Assembly: GCA_017164015.1 (NCBI GenBank)
Contig: CP071065.1
Span: 8,337,501 to 8,401,500, forward strand
Reading direction: 5' to 3'
Source of the DNA: Nostoc sp. UHCC 0702
GTDB taxonomy: Bacteria; Cyanobacteriota; Cyanobacteriia; Cyanobacteriales; Nostocaceae
DNA: 64,000 nucleotides
Shown: piece after piece, positions 17,522-26,567 of the stretch
Layout: each line of letters begins with the position of its first letter
Position numbering within the stretch: the stretch's first letter is position 1
The notes under the pieces: generated by a model
Told to the model about the DNA's origin: nothing
The model's input: the letters and a program-made list of their open reading frames with translations, nothing else
Database searches by the model: none
Made by a program: the position numbers and the translations under genes

Positions 17522-18400
17522 ATGACTTTATCCATTGCCCATTTAGGGCCTCGTGGCACTTATGCTGAACAAGCAGCTATTTTTTATGTTGATTGGCTAA
17601 CCTTGAAGACGGGAATTGAAGCTACCTTATGCCCCTATCCTAGCATTGCTCAGTCACTCCAAGCTGTTGCTCTAGGGCACACACAGTTGGCTGTTGTACC
17701 TGTGGAAAATTCTATTGAAGGGAGTGTAACCATGACAATGGATACGCTGTGGCAGTTGGACAATTTGCGAATTCAGTTGGCTTTGGTCATGCCCATTGTC
17801 CATGCTTTAGTTTCTTGTGCCACTGGTTTAGATAGTATTAAAACTGTTTATTCTCACCCGCAAGCTTTGGCACAATGTCAAGGCTGGTTAGAGCGGTTTG
17901 TGCCTACTGTGAAGTTGATTCCCACTAGTTCCACAACCGAGCCGCTACAGCACTTAGAAAGTGATAAAACCGCAGCAGTGATTACATCTAATAGAGCTGC
18001 TCAACTCTACAATTTGCCTATATTAGCCAGTGGGATTAATGATTATCCAGAAAACTGTACTCGCTTTTGGGTAGTTAGTCCTAGTGAAATAGAAGCAGAC
18101 TACCATATATCTTCAGGCAATGCTAGCCATACTTCCCTTGCTTTTACTGTGCCTAGTAACGTGCCAGGGGCGCTAATCAAACCCCTGCAAATATTTGCTC
18201 AATTAAATATTAACCTCAGCCGCATTGAATCACGCCCAACAAAGCGATCGCTAGGAGAATACTTATTTTTCATTGACCTAGAAGCAGACACCACCTCAGC
18301 ACAAATGCAATCTGCCTTAGAACAATTAACTATCTATACAGAAGTCATCAAAATTTTTGGCAGCTACAATGTTTTGTCAATCAACCCTTTGGAGTCATAA
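17522..18400 (+). CDS. pheA: Prephenate dehydratase
   Basis: A 292-residue enzyme converting prephenate to phenylpyruvate for phenylalanine synthesis. Residues 1-190 are the catalytic lobes, with GPRGTYAEQAA near the N-terminus, the VPVENSIEGSV motif at about 59-69 and the catalytic T180 in NCTRFWVV. Residues about 205-285 are the regulatory ACT domain with the phenylalanine-binding ESRP motif (236-239). It has no chorismate mutase domain, so it is the monofunctional form usual in cyanobacteria. It is probably feedback-inhibited by phenylalanine through the ACT domain. A hairpin built of STRR units lies just downstream. Confidence 0.95.
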   Translation: MTLSIAHLGPRGTYAEQAAIFYVDWLTLKTGIEATLCPYPSIAQSLQAVALGHTQLAVVPVENSIEGSVTMTMDTLWQLDNLRIQLALVMPIVHALVSCATGLDSIKTVYSHPQALAQCQGWLERFVPTVKLIPTSSTTEPLQHLESDKTAAVITSNRAAQLYNLPILASGINDYPENCTRFWVVSPSEIEADYHISSGNASHTSLAFTVPSNVPGALIKPLQIFAQLNINLSRIESRPTKRSLGEYLFFIDLEADTTSAQMQSALEQLTIYTEVIKIFGSYNVLSINPLES

Positions 18401-18404
18401 GTAT

Positions 18405-18446
18405 ATAGTCAATAGGTTAAAAATTTTTTACTTTACTATTGACTAT
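18405..18446. terminator. Bidirectional hairpin between pheA and LON-domain gene
   Basis: Perfect 11-bp arms ATAGTCAATAG (18405-18415) and CTATTGACTAT (18436-18446) with a 20-nt A/T-rich loop. It lies between convergent genes. The arms are STRR heptamers in opposite orientation, so two inverted STRR copies may have been adopted as a terminator. Confidence 0.55.
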
Positions 18447-18453
18447 TAACTCA

Positions 18454-19101
18454 TCACTTTTGATTAAAAGTATCTTTAAGAACAGAACGAGCTGCCAAAT
18501 GATTACGAGTAGAAGTCAAAATTTCTGCTTCTCGTTCTAAGCGAGCGGCAGTATCTTGCATTTCTAACAATGACTGCTGCTCTGCTGCTACACCATAGAG
18601 GTTGCTTGCCACCCAATAAGATAGCTCTGTAGGCAGATCAGGCAATTCTTCTGGCAGTTCTATGTTTTGTTCGGTTAATTTAGCAGACAGACGCACAACA
18701 TCTCGCAGTAGTTGTTCGACATCAGTTGCCAAAGGGCGCAAATCTTTAGCAGGTGAGTGGTCTTCAATCCATTCCACTAATCCCACACGGTAGGGCTTTT
18801 CACGAACATACTCTAAAACACGAAACCTCTGCTGTCCTAAAGTCAACATCTTCATGCGGTCATCTGGCAGCCGCTGGTAATGAATAATTTCTGCACAGCA
18901 ACCAACATTGGCAACTGTACCTTTGGCTGGATCGACCATTAACACTCCAAATCGGCGATCGCTCTCCAAAATCGTGTTCATCATGATTCGGTAGCGAAAT
19001 TCAAAGATGTGTAAAGGTAATGGTCTAGTGGGAAACAGAACTACTTCAGGTAACGGGAACAGAGGTAGTTCGCGGACTGCAATTTTAGAAGAAAATGTCA
19101 T
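18454..19101 (-). CDS. LON peptidase substrate-binding (N-terminal) domain protein
   Basis: A 215-residue protein consisting of only the N-terminal substrate-binding domain of Lon protease: RELPLFPLPEVVLFPTRPLPLHIFEFRYR at the start, FGVLMVDPAKGTVANVGC, then a helical end. The AAA and protease domains of true Lon are absent, which is the normal form of this stand-alone family. Its role is not established; it is expected to bind unfolded or specific protein segments. It lies 192 bp after rpsJ on the same strand, beyond the rpsJ terminator, so it likely has its own promoter. The ATG at 19101 is well placed for the LPLFPL motif. Confidence 0.9.
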   Translation of the reverse strand: MTFSSKIAVRELPLFPLPEVVLFPTRPLPLHIFEFRYRIMMNTILESDRRFGVLMVDPAKGTVANVGCCAEIIHYQRLPDDRMKMLTLGQQRFRVLEYVREKPYRVGLVEWIEDHSPAKDLRPLATDVEQLLRDVVRLSAKLTEQNIELPEELPDLPTELSYWVASNLYGVAAEQQSLLEMQDTAARLEREAEILTSTRNHLAARSVLKDTFNQK

Positions 19102-19187
19102 TGTTACCTTGGTATAAATTTAATCTTTAAAAATTTATTCTTCTCTGCTTTTCCCGTACTTTGTTTACATTCTATCATTTTGTTTCC

Positions 19188-19225
19188 CAGCCAATAAAAA
19201 GCCCTGAAAGAAATTTCTTCAGGGC
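19188..19225 (-). terminator. Intrinsic terminator of the str operon
   Basis: On the minus strand, a hairpin GCCCTGAAG ... TTTCAGGGC is followed by TTTTTATTGG. It lies about 70 bp after the rpsJ stop and closes the ribosomal operon. Confidence 0.88.
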
Positions 19226-19293
19226 AAGGTAAATATTTTGACAACAGTCAATAGTTAAAACTATGGACTGTTGACTTTGGACTAAATAACTAA

Positions 19294-19611
19294 TTACAAT
19301 TTGACTTCAATGTCCACACCCGATGGCAAGTCCAGCTTCATCAAGGCATCAATAGTTTTGGACGAAGGCTGGTAAATATCAATAATCCGGCGATGGGTGC
19401 GGGTTTCAAAGTGTTCGCGCGAATCTTTATCTACGTGAGGCGATCGCAGCACACAGTAGATTTTACGTTTTGTTGGTAAAGGAATTGGGCCTATAGCTGT
19501 GGCGTTAGTGCGGTTAGCTGTATCTACAATCTTCTCGCAAGATGTGTCTAATAACCGACGGTCAAAAGCTTGTAAACGAATTCTAATCTTCTGCTGCTGT
19601 AGAGTTGCCAT
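19294..19611 (-). CDS. rpsJ: 30S ribosomal protein S10
   Basis: A 105-residue small-subunit protein; it also acts as NusE in transcription antitermination. It shows [13 protein letters not shown] near the start, the conserved loop [20 protein letters not shown] and [32 protein letters not shown] at the end. Length is as expected. It is the last gene of the rpsL-rpsG-fusA-tuf-rpsJ cluster, a typical cyanobacterial order. The gap to tuf contains an STRR block. Confidence 0.98.
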   Translation of the reverse strand: MATLQQQKIRIRLQAFDRRLLDTSCEKIVDTANRTNATAIGPIPLPTKRKIYCVLRSPHVDKDSREHFETRTHRRIIDIYQPSSKTIDALMKLDLPSGVDIEVKL

Positions 19612-19638
19612 CTTAAATTGTCCAGGTTCTGAGTTTTA

Positions 19639-19683
19639 AGGGGACTGGGGACTAGGGACTGGGGACTAGGGACTGGGGACTGG
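19639..19683. repeat. STRR block, GGGGACT/AGGGACT heptamers
   Basis: Six to seven heptamers of the GGGACTG/GGGACTA type between tuf and rpsJ, followed by partly related CCCAATC units to about 19760. It lies inside the ribosomal operon, so it must be transcribed. Confidence 0.9.
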
Positions 19684-19836
19684 AAAGGAATTTACTTCAT
19701 CAAAGAGCGTTTTTCTGTCTAATACCTAATACCCAATCCCCAGTACCTAATCCCCAATCCCTTTATTGTGGGAAGAGAAAGGAGCAGAGATTTATGTTTA
19801 TTATCCCTGCTCCTTCGTTATGAAATCAAAAAGGTG

Positions 19837-21066
19837 CTACTTGATGATTTTAGAGACGACACCAGCACCGATGGTGCGACCGCCTTCACGAATAGCGAAG
19901 CGCATTCCTTGCTCAATCGCGATCGCGTTGATCAGTTCTATAGTCACCTTAATGCGATCGCCTGGCATTACCATTTCCACCGCTTCCCCTGCATCCGATG
20001 TGAAGGCTTTGATGGTGCCAGTTACATCAGTTGTCCGGACATAGAACTGAGGGCGGTAGCCTGCAAAAAATGGAGTCTTGCGACCGCCTTCTTTGTCGGT
20101 AAGCACGTATACTTCACCTTCAAAATCAGTGTGAGGTTTAATTGAACCAGGTTTAGCTAGCACCATCCCGCGCTCAATGTCTTCTTTTTTCAGACCACGC
20201 AGGAGTACACCGGCGTTATCCCCAGCCAAGCCTTCTTCGAGACTTTTCTTAAACATCTCGATCCCGGTGACGGTGGTGCTACGAGTATCTCTAATACCAA
20301 TTAGCTCAACGGTATCGTTAATCTTAATTTTGCCGCGTTCGATACGTCCAGTAGCCACAGTACCACGACCTGTGATGGTGAATACGTCTTCTACAGCCAT
20401 CAGGAAGGGCTTATCAATATCCCGCTCTGGGTTAGGAATGTAGGAATCTACAGCATCCATTAGATCGTAGATTTTATCTACCCAGGGATTTTCTCCACGT
20501 TGGGTCTTAGGATTGGCAACCATTGCTTCGAGAGCTTGCAGGCCTGAACCTCTAATGATGGGAATCTCATCACCATCAAAACCGTACTCAGTTAACAGTT
20601 CTCTCAGTTCTAGTTCCACCAGCTCTAGCAATTCTTCATCTTCCATCATGTCTTCTTTGTTTAAGAAGACTACTAGCTTAGGAACACCCACCTGACGTGC
20701 TAACAGAATGTGTTCACGAGTTTGGGGCATAGGGCCATCGGTAGCAGCAACTACAAGGATAGCTCCATCCATTTGGGCTGCACCCGTGATCATGTTCTTC
20801 ACATAGTCAGCGTGTCCGGGGCAGTCTACGTGAGCATAGTGCCGATTAGCGGTTTCATACTCCACGTGAGCTGTATTGATGGTAATACCCCGCGCCTTTT
20901 CTTCTGGGGCGTTATCGATTTGGTCGTATGCCCTAGCAACAGCTTGACCCAGAGCTGCCAAGGTCATGGTGATAGCTGCTGTTAATGTTGTTTTACCGTG
21001 GTCAACGTGGCCAATTGTACCGATGTTAACGTGGGGTTTATTCCTTTCAAACTTTGCGCGTGCCAT
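19837..21066 (-). CDS. tuf: Elongation factor Tu
   Basis: A 409-residue GTPase that delivers aminoacyl-tRNA to the ribosome. G1 is GHVDHGKT (19-26), DCPGH is present in G3, and NKEDM forms G4. Domains 2 and 3 follow in order ([31 protein letters not shown]), ending [16 protein letters not shown]. The 409-residue length, with the short insert in the G domain ([13 protein letters not shown]), matches cyanobacterial EF-Tu. It lies 22 bp after fusA. Confidence 0.99.
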   Translation of the reverse strand: MARAKFERNKPHVNIGTIGHVDHGKTTLTAAITMTLAALGQAVARAYDQIDNAPEEKARGITINTAHVEYETANRHYAHVDCPGHADYVKNMITGAAQMDGAILVVAATDGPMPQTREHILLARQVGVPKLVVFLNKEDMMEDEELLELVELELRELLTEYGFDGDEIPIIRGSGLQALEAMVANPKTQRGENPWVDKIYDLMDAVDSYIPNPERDIDKPFLMAVEDVFTITGRGTVATGRIERGKIKINDTVELIGIRDTRSTTVTGIEMFKKSLEEGLAGDNAGVLLRGLKKEDIERGMVLAKPGSIKPHTDFEGEVYVLTDKEGGRKTPFFAGYRPQFYVRTTDVTGTIKAFTSDAGEAVEMVMPGDRIKVTIELINAIAIEQGMRFAIREGGRTIGAGVVSKIIK

Positions 21067-21088
21067 GAATGCTCGTTTCCTCTTTTAA

Positions 21089-23167
21089 TTAAGCTTTCCC
21101 TTTACTTTTTGCAATGATCCCCTCAGCCACGCTGCGAGGCACCTCTTCGTAGTGGCTGAACTCCATCGTGAAGATACCCCGACCTTGGGTCTTCGACCGG
21201 ATATCAGTGGCGTAGCCAAACATGTTCGCCAGTGGAACTTTCGATGCCACCTTAGCCAGTCCCTGTTCAGTGCTTTGGCTTGCAATCTCCCCCCGGCGAG
21301 AGATGAGGTCACCAATGACGTTGCCGATAAAGTCTTCAGGTACTTCTACCTCAACTTTCATCATAGGTTCTAAGAGGACGGGTGAAGCTTTTAACACTGC
21401 CTCTTTCATTGCCATTGAGCCAGCAATTTTAAAAGCCATTTCCGAAGAGTCTACATCGTGGTATGACCCATCGACCAATGTTGCTTTGACATCAATTAGC
21501 GGATATCCGGCTAAAACGCCAGATTCGCAGCTTTCTTTCATTCCCTGTTCTGCGGGGTTAATATACTCTTTAGGTACAACACCACCAACAATTTTGGAAA
21601 CGAATTCAAAACCAGTACCAGGTTCCCCTGGCTCCAAATCGATCACAACGTGACCGTATTGGCCTTTACCACCACTTTGGCGGATGAACTTACCTTCTAC
21701 TCTGGTGACGTGTTTACGAATTGTTTCGCGATAAGCTACCTGTGGCGCACCAACACTCGCTTCTACTTTAAATTCACGTAACATCCGGTCTACCAGAATT
21801 TCCAGGTGTAGCTCTCCCATCCCTGCAATCACTGTTTGGTTGGTTTCTGGATCAACACTGACTCGGAAGGTTGGATCTTCTTCTGAAAGAGATTGCAGAG
21901 CCTTGGATAGTTTATCCATGTCATTCTTGGTTTTGGGTTCAACCGCCACCGAGATTACAGGCTCAGGAATGAATAGGGATTCCAGAATTACTGGCGCTCC
22001 ATCATCACACAGTGTGTCACCTGTCAAGGTGTCTTTTAATCCCAACGCTGCTCCTAAATCACCTGCTCGCAGTTCTTCGACATCAAGTCGTTCATCTGCT
22101 TTTAAAATCACCAAACGGGAAATCCGTTCTTTTTTGTTCTTAGTAGCGTTGAGAACGTAACTACCTTTTTTCAGGATGCCTGAGTAAACACGAACGAAGG
22201 TCAGGCGACCGTAAGGGTCAGCCATGATTTTGAATGCCAGAGCTGATAGAGGTTCGCTATCATCAGCCCGACGCTCTACAGTATCGCCATTCGGCAGCGC
22301 ACCTTGAATTGGTGGTACGTCAATTGGTGCTGGCAGGTAATCTACAACTGCATCCAGCATCAACTGCACACCTTTGTTTTTGAATGCTGAGCCGCAAAGT
22401 ACTGGCACAATAGTACCCGCGATTGTGCCTTTACGCAGAGCAGTACGGATTTCGTCTTCTGTCAGTTCTTCGCCCTCGAAGTACTTGTTCATCAGATCGT
22501 CGTCTGTTTCTGCCACCGCTTCTATCAGTTTGTTGCGGTATTCTTCAGCTTGCTCAAGCAATTCTGCCGGAATATCAGTTTCTTGAATATCGGTTCCTTG
22601 GTCGTTGGCGTATATATACGCACGCTTCCGTACTAGGTCAACGATACCCTTAAAATCATTTTCACTACCAATTGGCAGTTGGATAGCAATGGCGTTGGCA
22701 CGCAGGCGATCGCGCATTTGCTCGTGAACTCTATAAAAGTTCGCGCCTGTGCGATCCATTTTGTTGATAAAGGCTATGCGAGGCACTTTGTAACGGTCTG
22801 CTTGCCGCCAAACTGTCTCTGATTGCGGTTGCACGCCGCCCACAGAACAAAATACTGCGATTACACCATCCAACACGCGCATGGAACGTTCGACTTCAAT
22901 TGTGAAGTCTACGTGACCTGGAGTATCGATAATGTTTATTTGATGATCTTTCCAACTGGTAGTGATCGCGGCGGCAGTAATGGTAATTCCCCGCTCCCGC
23001 TCTTGATCCATCCAGTCTGTTACGGCAGTTCCTTCGTGAACTTCACCAATTTTATGAATTATCCCAGAGTAAAACAATATTCTCTCTGTTGTTGTTGTCT
23101 TGCCCGCATCTATATGCGCCGCAATACCGATATTGCGTACTCTCTCTAGCGGGTTTGTACGTGCCAC
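21089..23167 (-). CDS. fusA: Elongation factor G
   Basis: A 692-residue translocation GTPase. The P-loop is AHIDAGKT (17-24), switch II is DTPGHVDFT, and NKMDR is G4. Domain II carries [15 protein letters not shown]; domain IV contains [21 protein letters not shown], whose tip enters the decoding centre; domain V begins [22 protein letters not shown]. It has normal length and all G motifs, so it is a functional translocase and not a ribosome-protection paralogue. Second-to-last position before tuf in the str operon. Confidence 0.99.
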   Translation of the reverse strand: MARTNPLERVRNIGIAAHIDAGKTTTTERILFYSGIIHKIGEVHEGTAVTDWMDQERERGITITAAAITTSWKDHQINIIDTPGHVDFTIEVERSMRVLDGVIAVFCSVGGVQPQSETVWRQADRYKVPRIAFINKMDRTGANFYRVHEQMRDRLRANAIAIQLPIGSENDFKGIVDLVRKRAYIYANDQGTDIQETDIPAELLEQAEEYRNKLIEAVAETDDDLMNKYFEGEELTEDEIRTALRKGTIAGTIVPVLCGSAFKNKGVQLMLDAVVDYLPAPIDVPPIQGALPNGDTVERRADDSEPLSALAFKIMADPYGRLTFVRVYSGILKKGSYVLNATKNKKERISRLVILKADERLDVEELRAGDLGAALGLKDTLTGDTLCDDGAPVILESLFIPEPVISVAVEPKTKNDMDKLSKALQSLSEEDPTFRVSVDPETNQTVIAGMGELHLEILVDRMLREFKVEASVGAPQVAYRETIRKHVTRVEGKFIRQSGGKGQYGHVVIDLEPGEPGTGFEFVSKIVGGVVPKEYINPAEQGMKESCESGVLAGYPLIDVKATLVDGSYHDVDSSEMAFKIAGSMAMKEAVLKASPVLLEPMMKVEVEVPEDFIGNVIGDLISRRGEIASQSTEQGLAKVASKVPLANMFGYATDIRSKTQGRGIFTMEFSHYEEVPRSVAEGIIAKSKGKA

Positions 23168-23306
23168 AGTAGCCTCCTATAGTTTTTGCCTCATGATATC
23201 TTGTATATTACTCTTTGTTAAGATTCTATACTCTACGGAAAACCGTCTTTAATTTTTGTAATTCCACGATATATCGTACTTAGAGAGCGATATATCGCTT
23301 CTTCAC

Positions 23307-23777
23307 TTAGTAACGATAGTGGGCAAAGGCTTTGTTAGCTTCCGCCATCCGGTGTGTTTCTTCACGTTTGCGAATTGCATTCCCGCTTTCGTTAGCAGCG
23401 TCAAGTAACTCATTGGCTAACTTGCTTGCCATTGTGCGGCCTGGTCTAGACCTGGAAAATTGTACCAGCCAACGTAGTGCTAGGGTAGTTCCCCGGTCGG
23501 AACGCACTTCCATTGGTACTTGATAAGTTGCACCGCCGACTCGGCGAGCTTTCACTTCTACTAAAGGCGTTGCATTCCGCACCGCTCTTTCAAAGGTTTC
23601 TAAAGCAGCGTTCCCAGTGCGTTCCTCAATAGTTTTCAACGCATCATAAACAATGCGTGCTGCTAGGGATTTCTTTCCATGACGCATAATCCGCCTGATG
23701 ATCATACTCACAAGGCGACTGTTATACACTGAGTCAGCCGGAACTGGGCGCTTTTGAATAACACCACGACGAGACAT
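23307..23777 (-). CDS. rpsG: 30S ribosomal protein S7
   Basis: A 156-residue primary 16S rRNA-binding protein that organises the 30S head. Typical stretches are [11 protein letters not shown]-like [33 protein letters not shown], and [37 protein letters not shown] at the end. Length as expected. The 139 bp to fusA hold A/T-rich sequence with two ATATATCG inverted motifs (23270-23295). Confidence 0.98.
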   Translation of the reverse strand: MSRRGVIQKRPVPADSVYNSRLVSMIIRRIMRHGKKSLAARIVYDALKTIEERTGNAALETFERAVRNATPLVEVKARRVGGATYQVPMEVRSDRGTTLALRWLVQFSRSRPGRTMASKLANELLDAANESGNAIRKREETHRMAEANKAFAHYRY

Positions 23778-24133
23778 ACTTCAACCTTTAATTCGGATTT
23801 GGCAACGAAATTATATGCTATCAGACACTGGACTCTAAGCGGTGACAGCCTCCGCTCAGACTTCACTTAATTTTTTCTACAGTTGCAGCACAGCTTACAA
23901 ATTTACTTGCTGCCCACAATTAGACATACAAGGCGACAACATTAAAAACCTTAAGATTTTTCTTAAAATGCTGCTGTCACTCACAGGATGCTACCTAAAA
24001 TTCCCTACATTTGCTCGCCCTTTCAAGGGTGTAGCTTGAGTTCTTGAAAAAGCCAACACGACTTGTTTTTCTATGTTTCTGCCCTTGCGGGTGAGACGGT
24101 TAATCGGCTCAAACACGATTAATCGCCTCTATT
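23778..24133. other. Gene-free interval inside the str operon
   Basis: 356 bp between rpsL and rpsG, longer than usual for this operon. The only open frame, on the opposite strand, has no family character. I see no clear terminator; the length leaves room for an internal promoter for rpsG-fusA-tuf. Confidence 0.4.
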
Positions 24134-24520
24134 TTACTTTTTAGCTCCCTCTTTCGGGCGCTTGGTTCCATACTTGGAACGACCTTGTTTACGGTCTTTA
24201 ACTCCCGCTGTATCCAAAGTGCCACGGATAATGTGGTATCTTACGCCTGGTAAGTCCTTAACCCGACCGCCACGAATCATCACAACGGAATGCTCTTGTA
24301 AGTTATGACCAATTCCTGGAATGTAAGCTGTAACTTCAAATCCAGAAGTCAGTCTGACCCTTGCTACTTTGCGGAGAGCTGAGTTAGGCTTTTTAGGTGT
24401 AGTTGTGTATACTCTGGTACAAACACCCCGGCGTTGTGGGCATTGCTTCAGAGCTGGGGACTTGGTTTTCTGACGCGCTTTTTCGCGTTCATTACGTATG
24501 AGTTGCTGTATTGTTGGCAT
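24134..24520 (-). CDS. rpsL: 30S ribosomal protein S12
   Basis: A 128-residue decoding-centre protein. It begins [20 protein letters not shown], carries the [16 protein letters not shown] loop whose lysine is the classic streptomycin-resistance position (wild-type lysine here) and the second loop [28 protein letters not shown]. Length matches cyanobacterial S12. It is the first gene of the str operon; its promoter should lie in 24521-24610. Confidence 0.98.
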   Translation of the reverse strand: MPTIQQLIRNEREKARQKTKSPALKQCPQRRGVCTRVYTTTPKKPNSALRKVARVRLTSGFEVTAYIPGIGHNLQEHSVVMIRGGRVKDLPGVRYHIIRGTLDTAGVKDRKQGRSKYGTKRPKEGAKK

Positions 24521-24611
24521 GAGTCACAGCGCGTGGAGCTGCTTAGAGGTCTAAGTTTTAACAAATCCTGATTATAGCTTTTTTTATGGTTTTATGTCAA
24601 TTATTATTTTT

Positions 24612-24702
24612 GAGGCAGTGCGAGAGAGGCGGTCTCCCCCATGAGGAACTGCCGATCTTCGCAGCGATCTTCGACGCAGGAGCGTCACCCATAAGGGTCA
24701 GT
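24612..24702. repeat. GC-rich interspersed repeat upstream of rpsL
   Basis: GC-rich block with GAGGCAGTGCGAGAGAGG, CGATCTTCGACGCAGGAGCG and TCACCCATAAGGGTCAG. The GAGCGTCACCC(A/G)TAAGGGTC phrase recurs at about 50481-50500, so it is a dispersed repeat. It is followed by STRR-like CAACTAACTACTGACTATTGAC at the end of the next gene. Confidence 0.65.
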
Positions 24703-24732
24703 TGTTTTTTACCACTGACAACTAACTACTGA

Positions 24733-25056
24733 CTATTGACTCACACAGAAGGAATTGCCGCAGCCACAAGTCGCGATCGCTTGGGGGTTATGGAAGCGAA
24801 AACCTCCACCCATCAAATCTTCGGAATAATCCAAGGCTAAATCATTGACGTAATCTAAGGTTTCGGCGTCTACAACTACTTGAATGCCATTCAGGTCAAA
24901 AAGGCGATCGCTGACTTTTACTGCTTCATCAAAGGACATATCGTAAAACAAACCGGAACAACCACCCGGTTTAACTGCTAATCGAAACAAGGCATTTGGC
25001 TGCTTTGACTTTAATCGCCCAATTTCACTTAAGGCTGCTGGACTCAGATGAATCAT
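24733..25056 (-). CDS. A-type iron-sulfur carrier (HesB/IscA/SufA family)
   Basis: A 107-residue Fe-S cluster carrier or scaffold, starting MIHLSPAALSEIGRL. The three conserved cysteines are present: GGCSG in the first half and CGCGNSFC at the end (the pattern C-x-C-x4-C keeps the usual CGC signature). The product delivers [2Fe-2S] or [4Fe-4S] clusters to apo-proteins; in Nostocales some members are tied to nitrogen fixation, but nothing here points to a nif context. Start: a TTG 30 bp upstream (25086) would add ten residues, but the ATG at 25056 matches the family start. The last residues Ser-Gln and the TAG stop are read from an STRR unit (GACTATTGACTC). Confidence 0.9.
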   Translation of the reverse strand: MIHLSPAALSEIGRLKSKQPNALFRLAVKPGGCSGLFYDMSFDEAVKVSDRLFDLNGIQVVVDAETLDYVNDLALDYSEDLMGGGFRFHNPQAIATCGCGNSFCVSQ

Positions 25057-25211
25057 GAAATTCGTTTTGGCAATAAAATACCCCAACTTAAATATTACAG
25101 ATTAGTTGGCGACAAAACTCACACGTAAAATATTTTGATGACGACATTATCCCCTATTACCTTCCAGCATAGGATGAGTTAGTTGATGTATATCGCTACA
25201 ACACTAAAATA

Positions 25212-25234
25212 TCCCTGCCTAGAGTAGGTAGGGA
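25212..25234. terminator. Hairpin after the cupin gene
   Basis: Arms TCCCTGCCTA and TAGGTAGGGA (one mismatch, 3-nt loop) lie 105 bp beyond the minus-strand cupin stop and 126 bp before the Fe-S carrier. The T-run is weak on both strands, so termination is only possible. Confidence 0.4.
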
Positions 25235-25338
25235 CATTTTTGAACGCGCAGTTATAACCTCAGACGGTTTGCACAATTATGTTATTTAGTTTTTAGTAAT
25301 AAGCTGTTACAGGTTGATTTATTAGTCGTATTTCAGTG

Positions 25339-25758
25339 TTAATCCTTGGTACGAGCATAATCATCTTGGTAGCGAATAATATCATCTTCACCTAAATATT
25401 CACCATTTTGCACTTCAATTAACACCAAGGGAATTACGCCAGGATTTTCTAAACGATGAGATGTACATTGAGGTACATAAGTTGACTGATTATTGCCAAG
25501 CAGTATTTCTTGTTCGCCGCAAACTACCCTGGCTGTACCAGAAACGACAATCCAGTGTTCGCTGCGGTGATGATGCATTTGGAGACTGAGGCGATGTCCA
25601 GGCTTGACTTCGATGCGCTTGATTTTGTATCCCCGCCCTTCTTCCAAAACAGTAAAAGAACCCCAAGGACGCAGTTCAGTAGCAGCAATACCTCGGTTAG
25701 TGATGGCGGTGGATATGGGCAGAGCATTAATGTGTGTGGTTTCTTGATATTGAGCCAT
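25339..25758 (-). CDS. Cupin of the mannose-6-phosphate isomerase type II C-terminal family
   Basis: A 139-residue single-domain cupin. It corresponds to the isomerase part of bifunctional ManC/AlgA enzymes: ELRPWGSFTVLEEG, then YKIKRIEVKPGHRLSLQMHHHRSEHW with the metal-binding His cluster and Glu, and FVPQ-like YVPQCTSHRLENPG for the second cupin motif. It may interconvert mannose-6-phosphate and fructose-6-phosphate for GDP-mannose or polysaccharide synthesis; the guanylyltransferase part is absent, so the activity is inferred. Start: an ATG seven codons upstream (25779) is open, but GAGGT lies six bases before the ATG at 25758, which I prefer. Confidence 0.85.
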   Translation of the reverse strand: MAQYQETTHINALPISTAITNRGIAATELRPWGSFTVLEEGRGYKIKRIEVKPGHRLSLQMHHHRSEHWIVVSGTARVVCGEQEILLGNNQSTYVPQCTSHRLENPGVIPLVLIEVQNGEYLGEDDIIRYQDDYARTKD

Positions 25759-25976
25759 AGTTACCTCATTTGGAGACATAACAAACTGTCATTACTCTTA
25801 ACCATTGATGGAAAAATCTGGCGCAATCTTGCAACCGTGAAAATCAGCAATTTAATTCCACCTTGCTAAACATACCAAAATCAAGCTTGCAGGTGTAAAC
25901 AACTACTATAAAAACTATTGTGTCTACACCAAGTCTTCATCAAGTCAAATGGCAGCTTGTTCTGAACTTTAAAAAG

Positions 25977-26028
25977 GGACTGGGGGCTGGGGACTGGGGA
26001 TTGGGGACTGGGGACTGGGGACTGGGAA
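25977..26028. repeat. STRR block, GGGGACT heptamers
   Basis: Seven heptamers with small variants (GGGGGCT, GGGGATT, GGGGACT), directly beside the IS200/IS605-like remnant. Confidence 0.92.
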
Positions 26029-26040
26029 AGAGGTACTGTC

Positions 26041-26300
26041 TTGACACTCCCCTGCCTAAAGGCGAGGGGATTCTTGGTTCAACGAGTCCACTTAAACTAG
26101 ACCCCTTGCGGTATCTAGCTCAGAGGTGGTTCTCTCCAAAGAGCGTTTACTTTCCGAGGCAAGAGCGGTAGTTGGATGGTTCCAAAATTTGTTTGATTTA
26201 ATTTCTGAACGTCTAGCTGCCATGAAGATTTTACCTATTCCTGGGCAGGAAACTAGAACTATGGAATAGAACCCTATATCTTTAATTGTCAAGGTGCAGA
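26041..26300 (-). mobile_element. Possible IS200/IS605-type right-end remnant
   Basis: On the minus strand the segment ends AATCCCCTCGCC-TTTA-GGCAGGGGAGTG-TCAAG, a short stem with a TTTA loop followed by TCAAG. This is the form I associate with the right end of cyanobacterial IS200/IS605 elements and with the 3' part of their TnpB guide RNA. No TnpA or TnpB gene remains; the 66-codon frame at 26092-26292 has no transposase character. Call made from memory of the family, so it needs a database check. Confidence 0.35.
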
Positions 26301-26404
26301 TTGCCGTTAGGCAGTTAGGTTTTTATACAGGTTGATTACCGTTCCTGTTGTACTTAATTCTACATTCAATTGACTCAGGCGTAAACACCTTTAGTACGGT
26401 TTTC

Positions 26405-26510
26405 ATGAGGCAGTGCGTTGGACGGGTTCGCCGGCTTGAAGCAACTGCCGTCCCCTTGCCTAAAGTACGCTTGGACGGCGCTCTACGGCTCTTCCTCAAG
26501 GGTTTTCAAC
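26405..26510. repeat. GC-rich interspersed repeat
   Basis: Carries GAGGCAGTGCGTTGGACGG, GTTCGCCGGCTTGAAGCAACTG and CTCTACGGCTC. The CGGCTTGAA(G/A)CAACTG phrase recurs at about 50689-50704. No gene. Confidence 0.65.
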
Positions 26511-26567
26511 CAGTCTTTCTTATAAATCTTTTTAATTCTCAATCCCTAATACCCAATACCCAGTTGC

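Noticed and set aside
26092-26292. Truncated transposase gene
   Set aside because: The 66-codon minus-strand frame has no TnpA or TnpB motif; only the end hairpin supports a mobile-element remnant.
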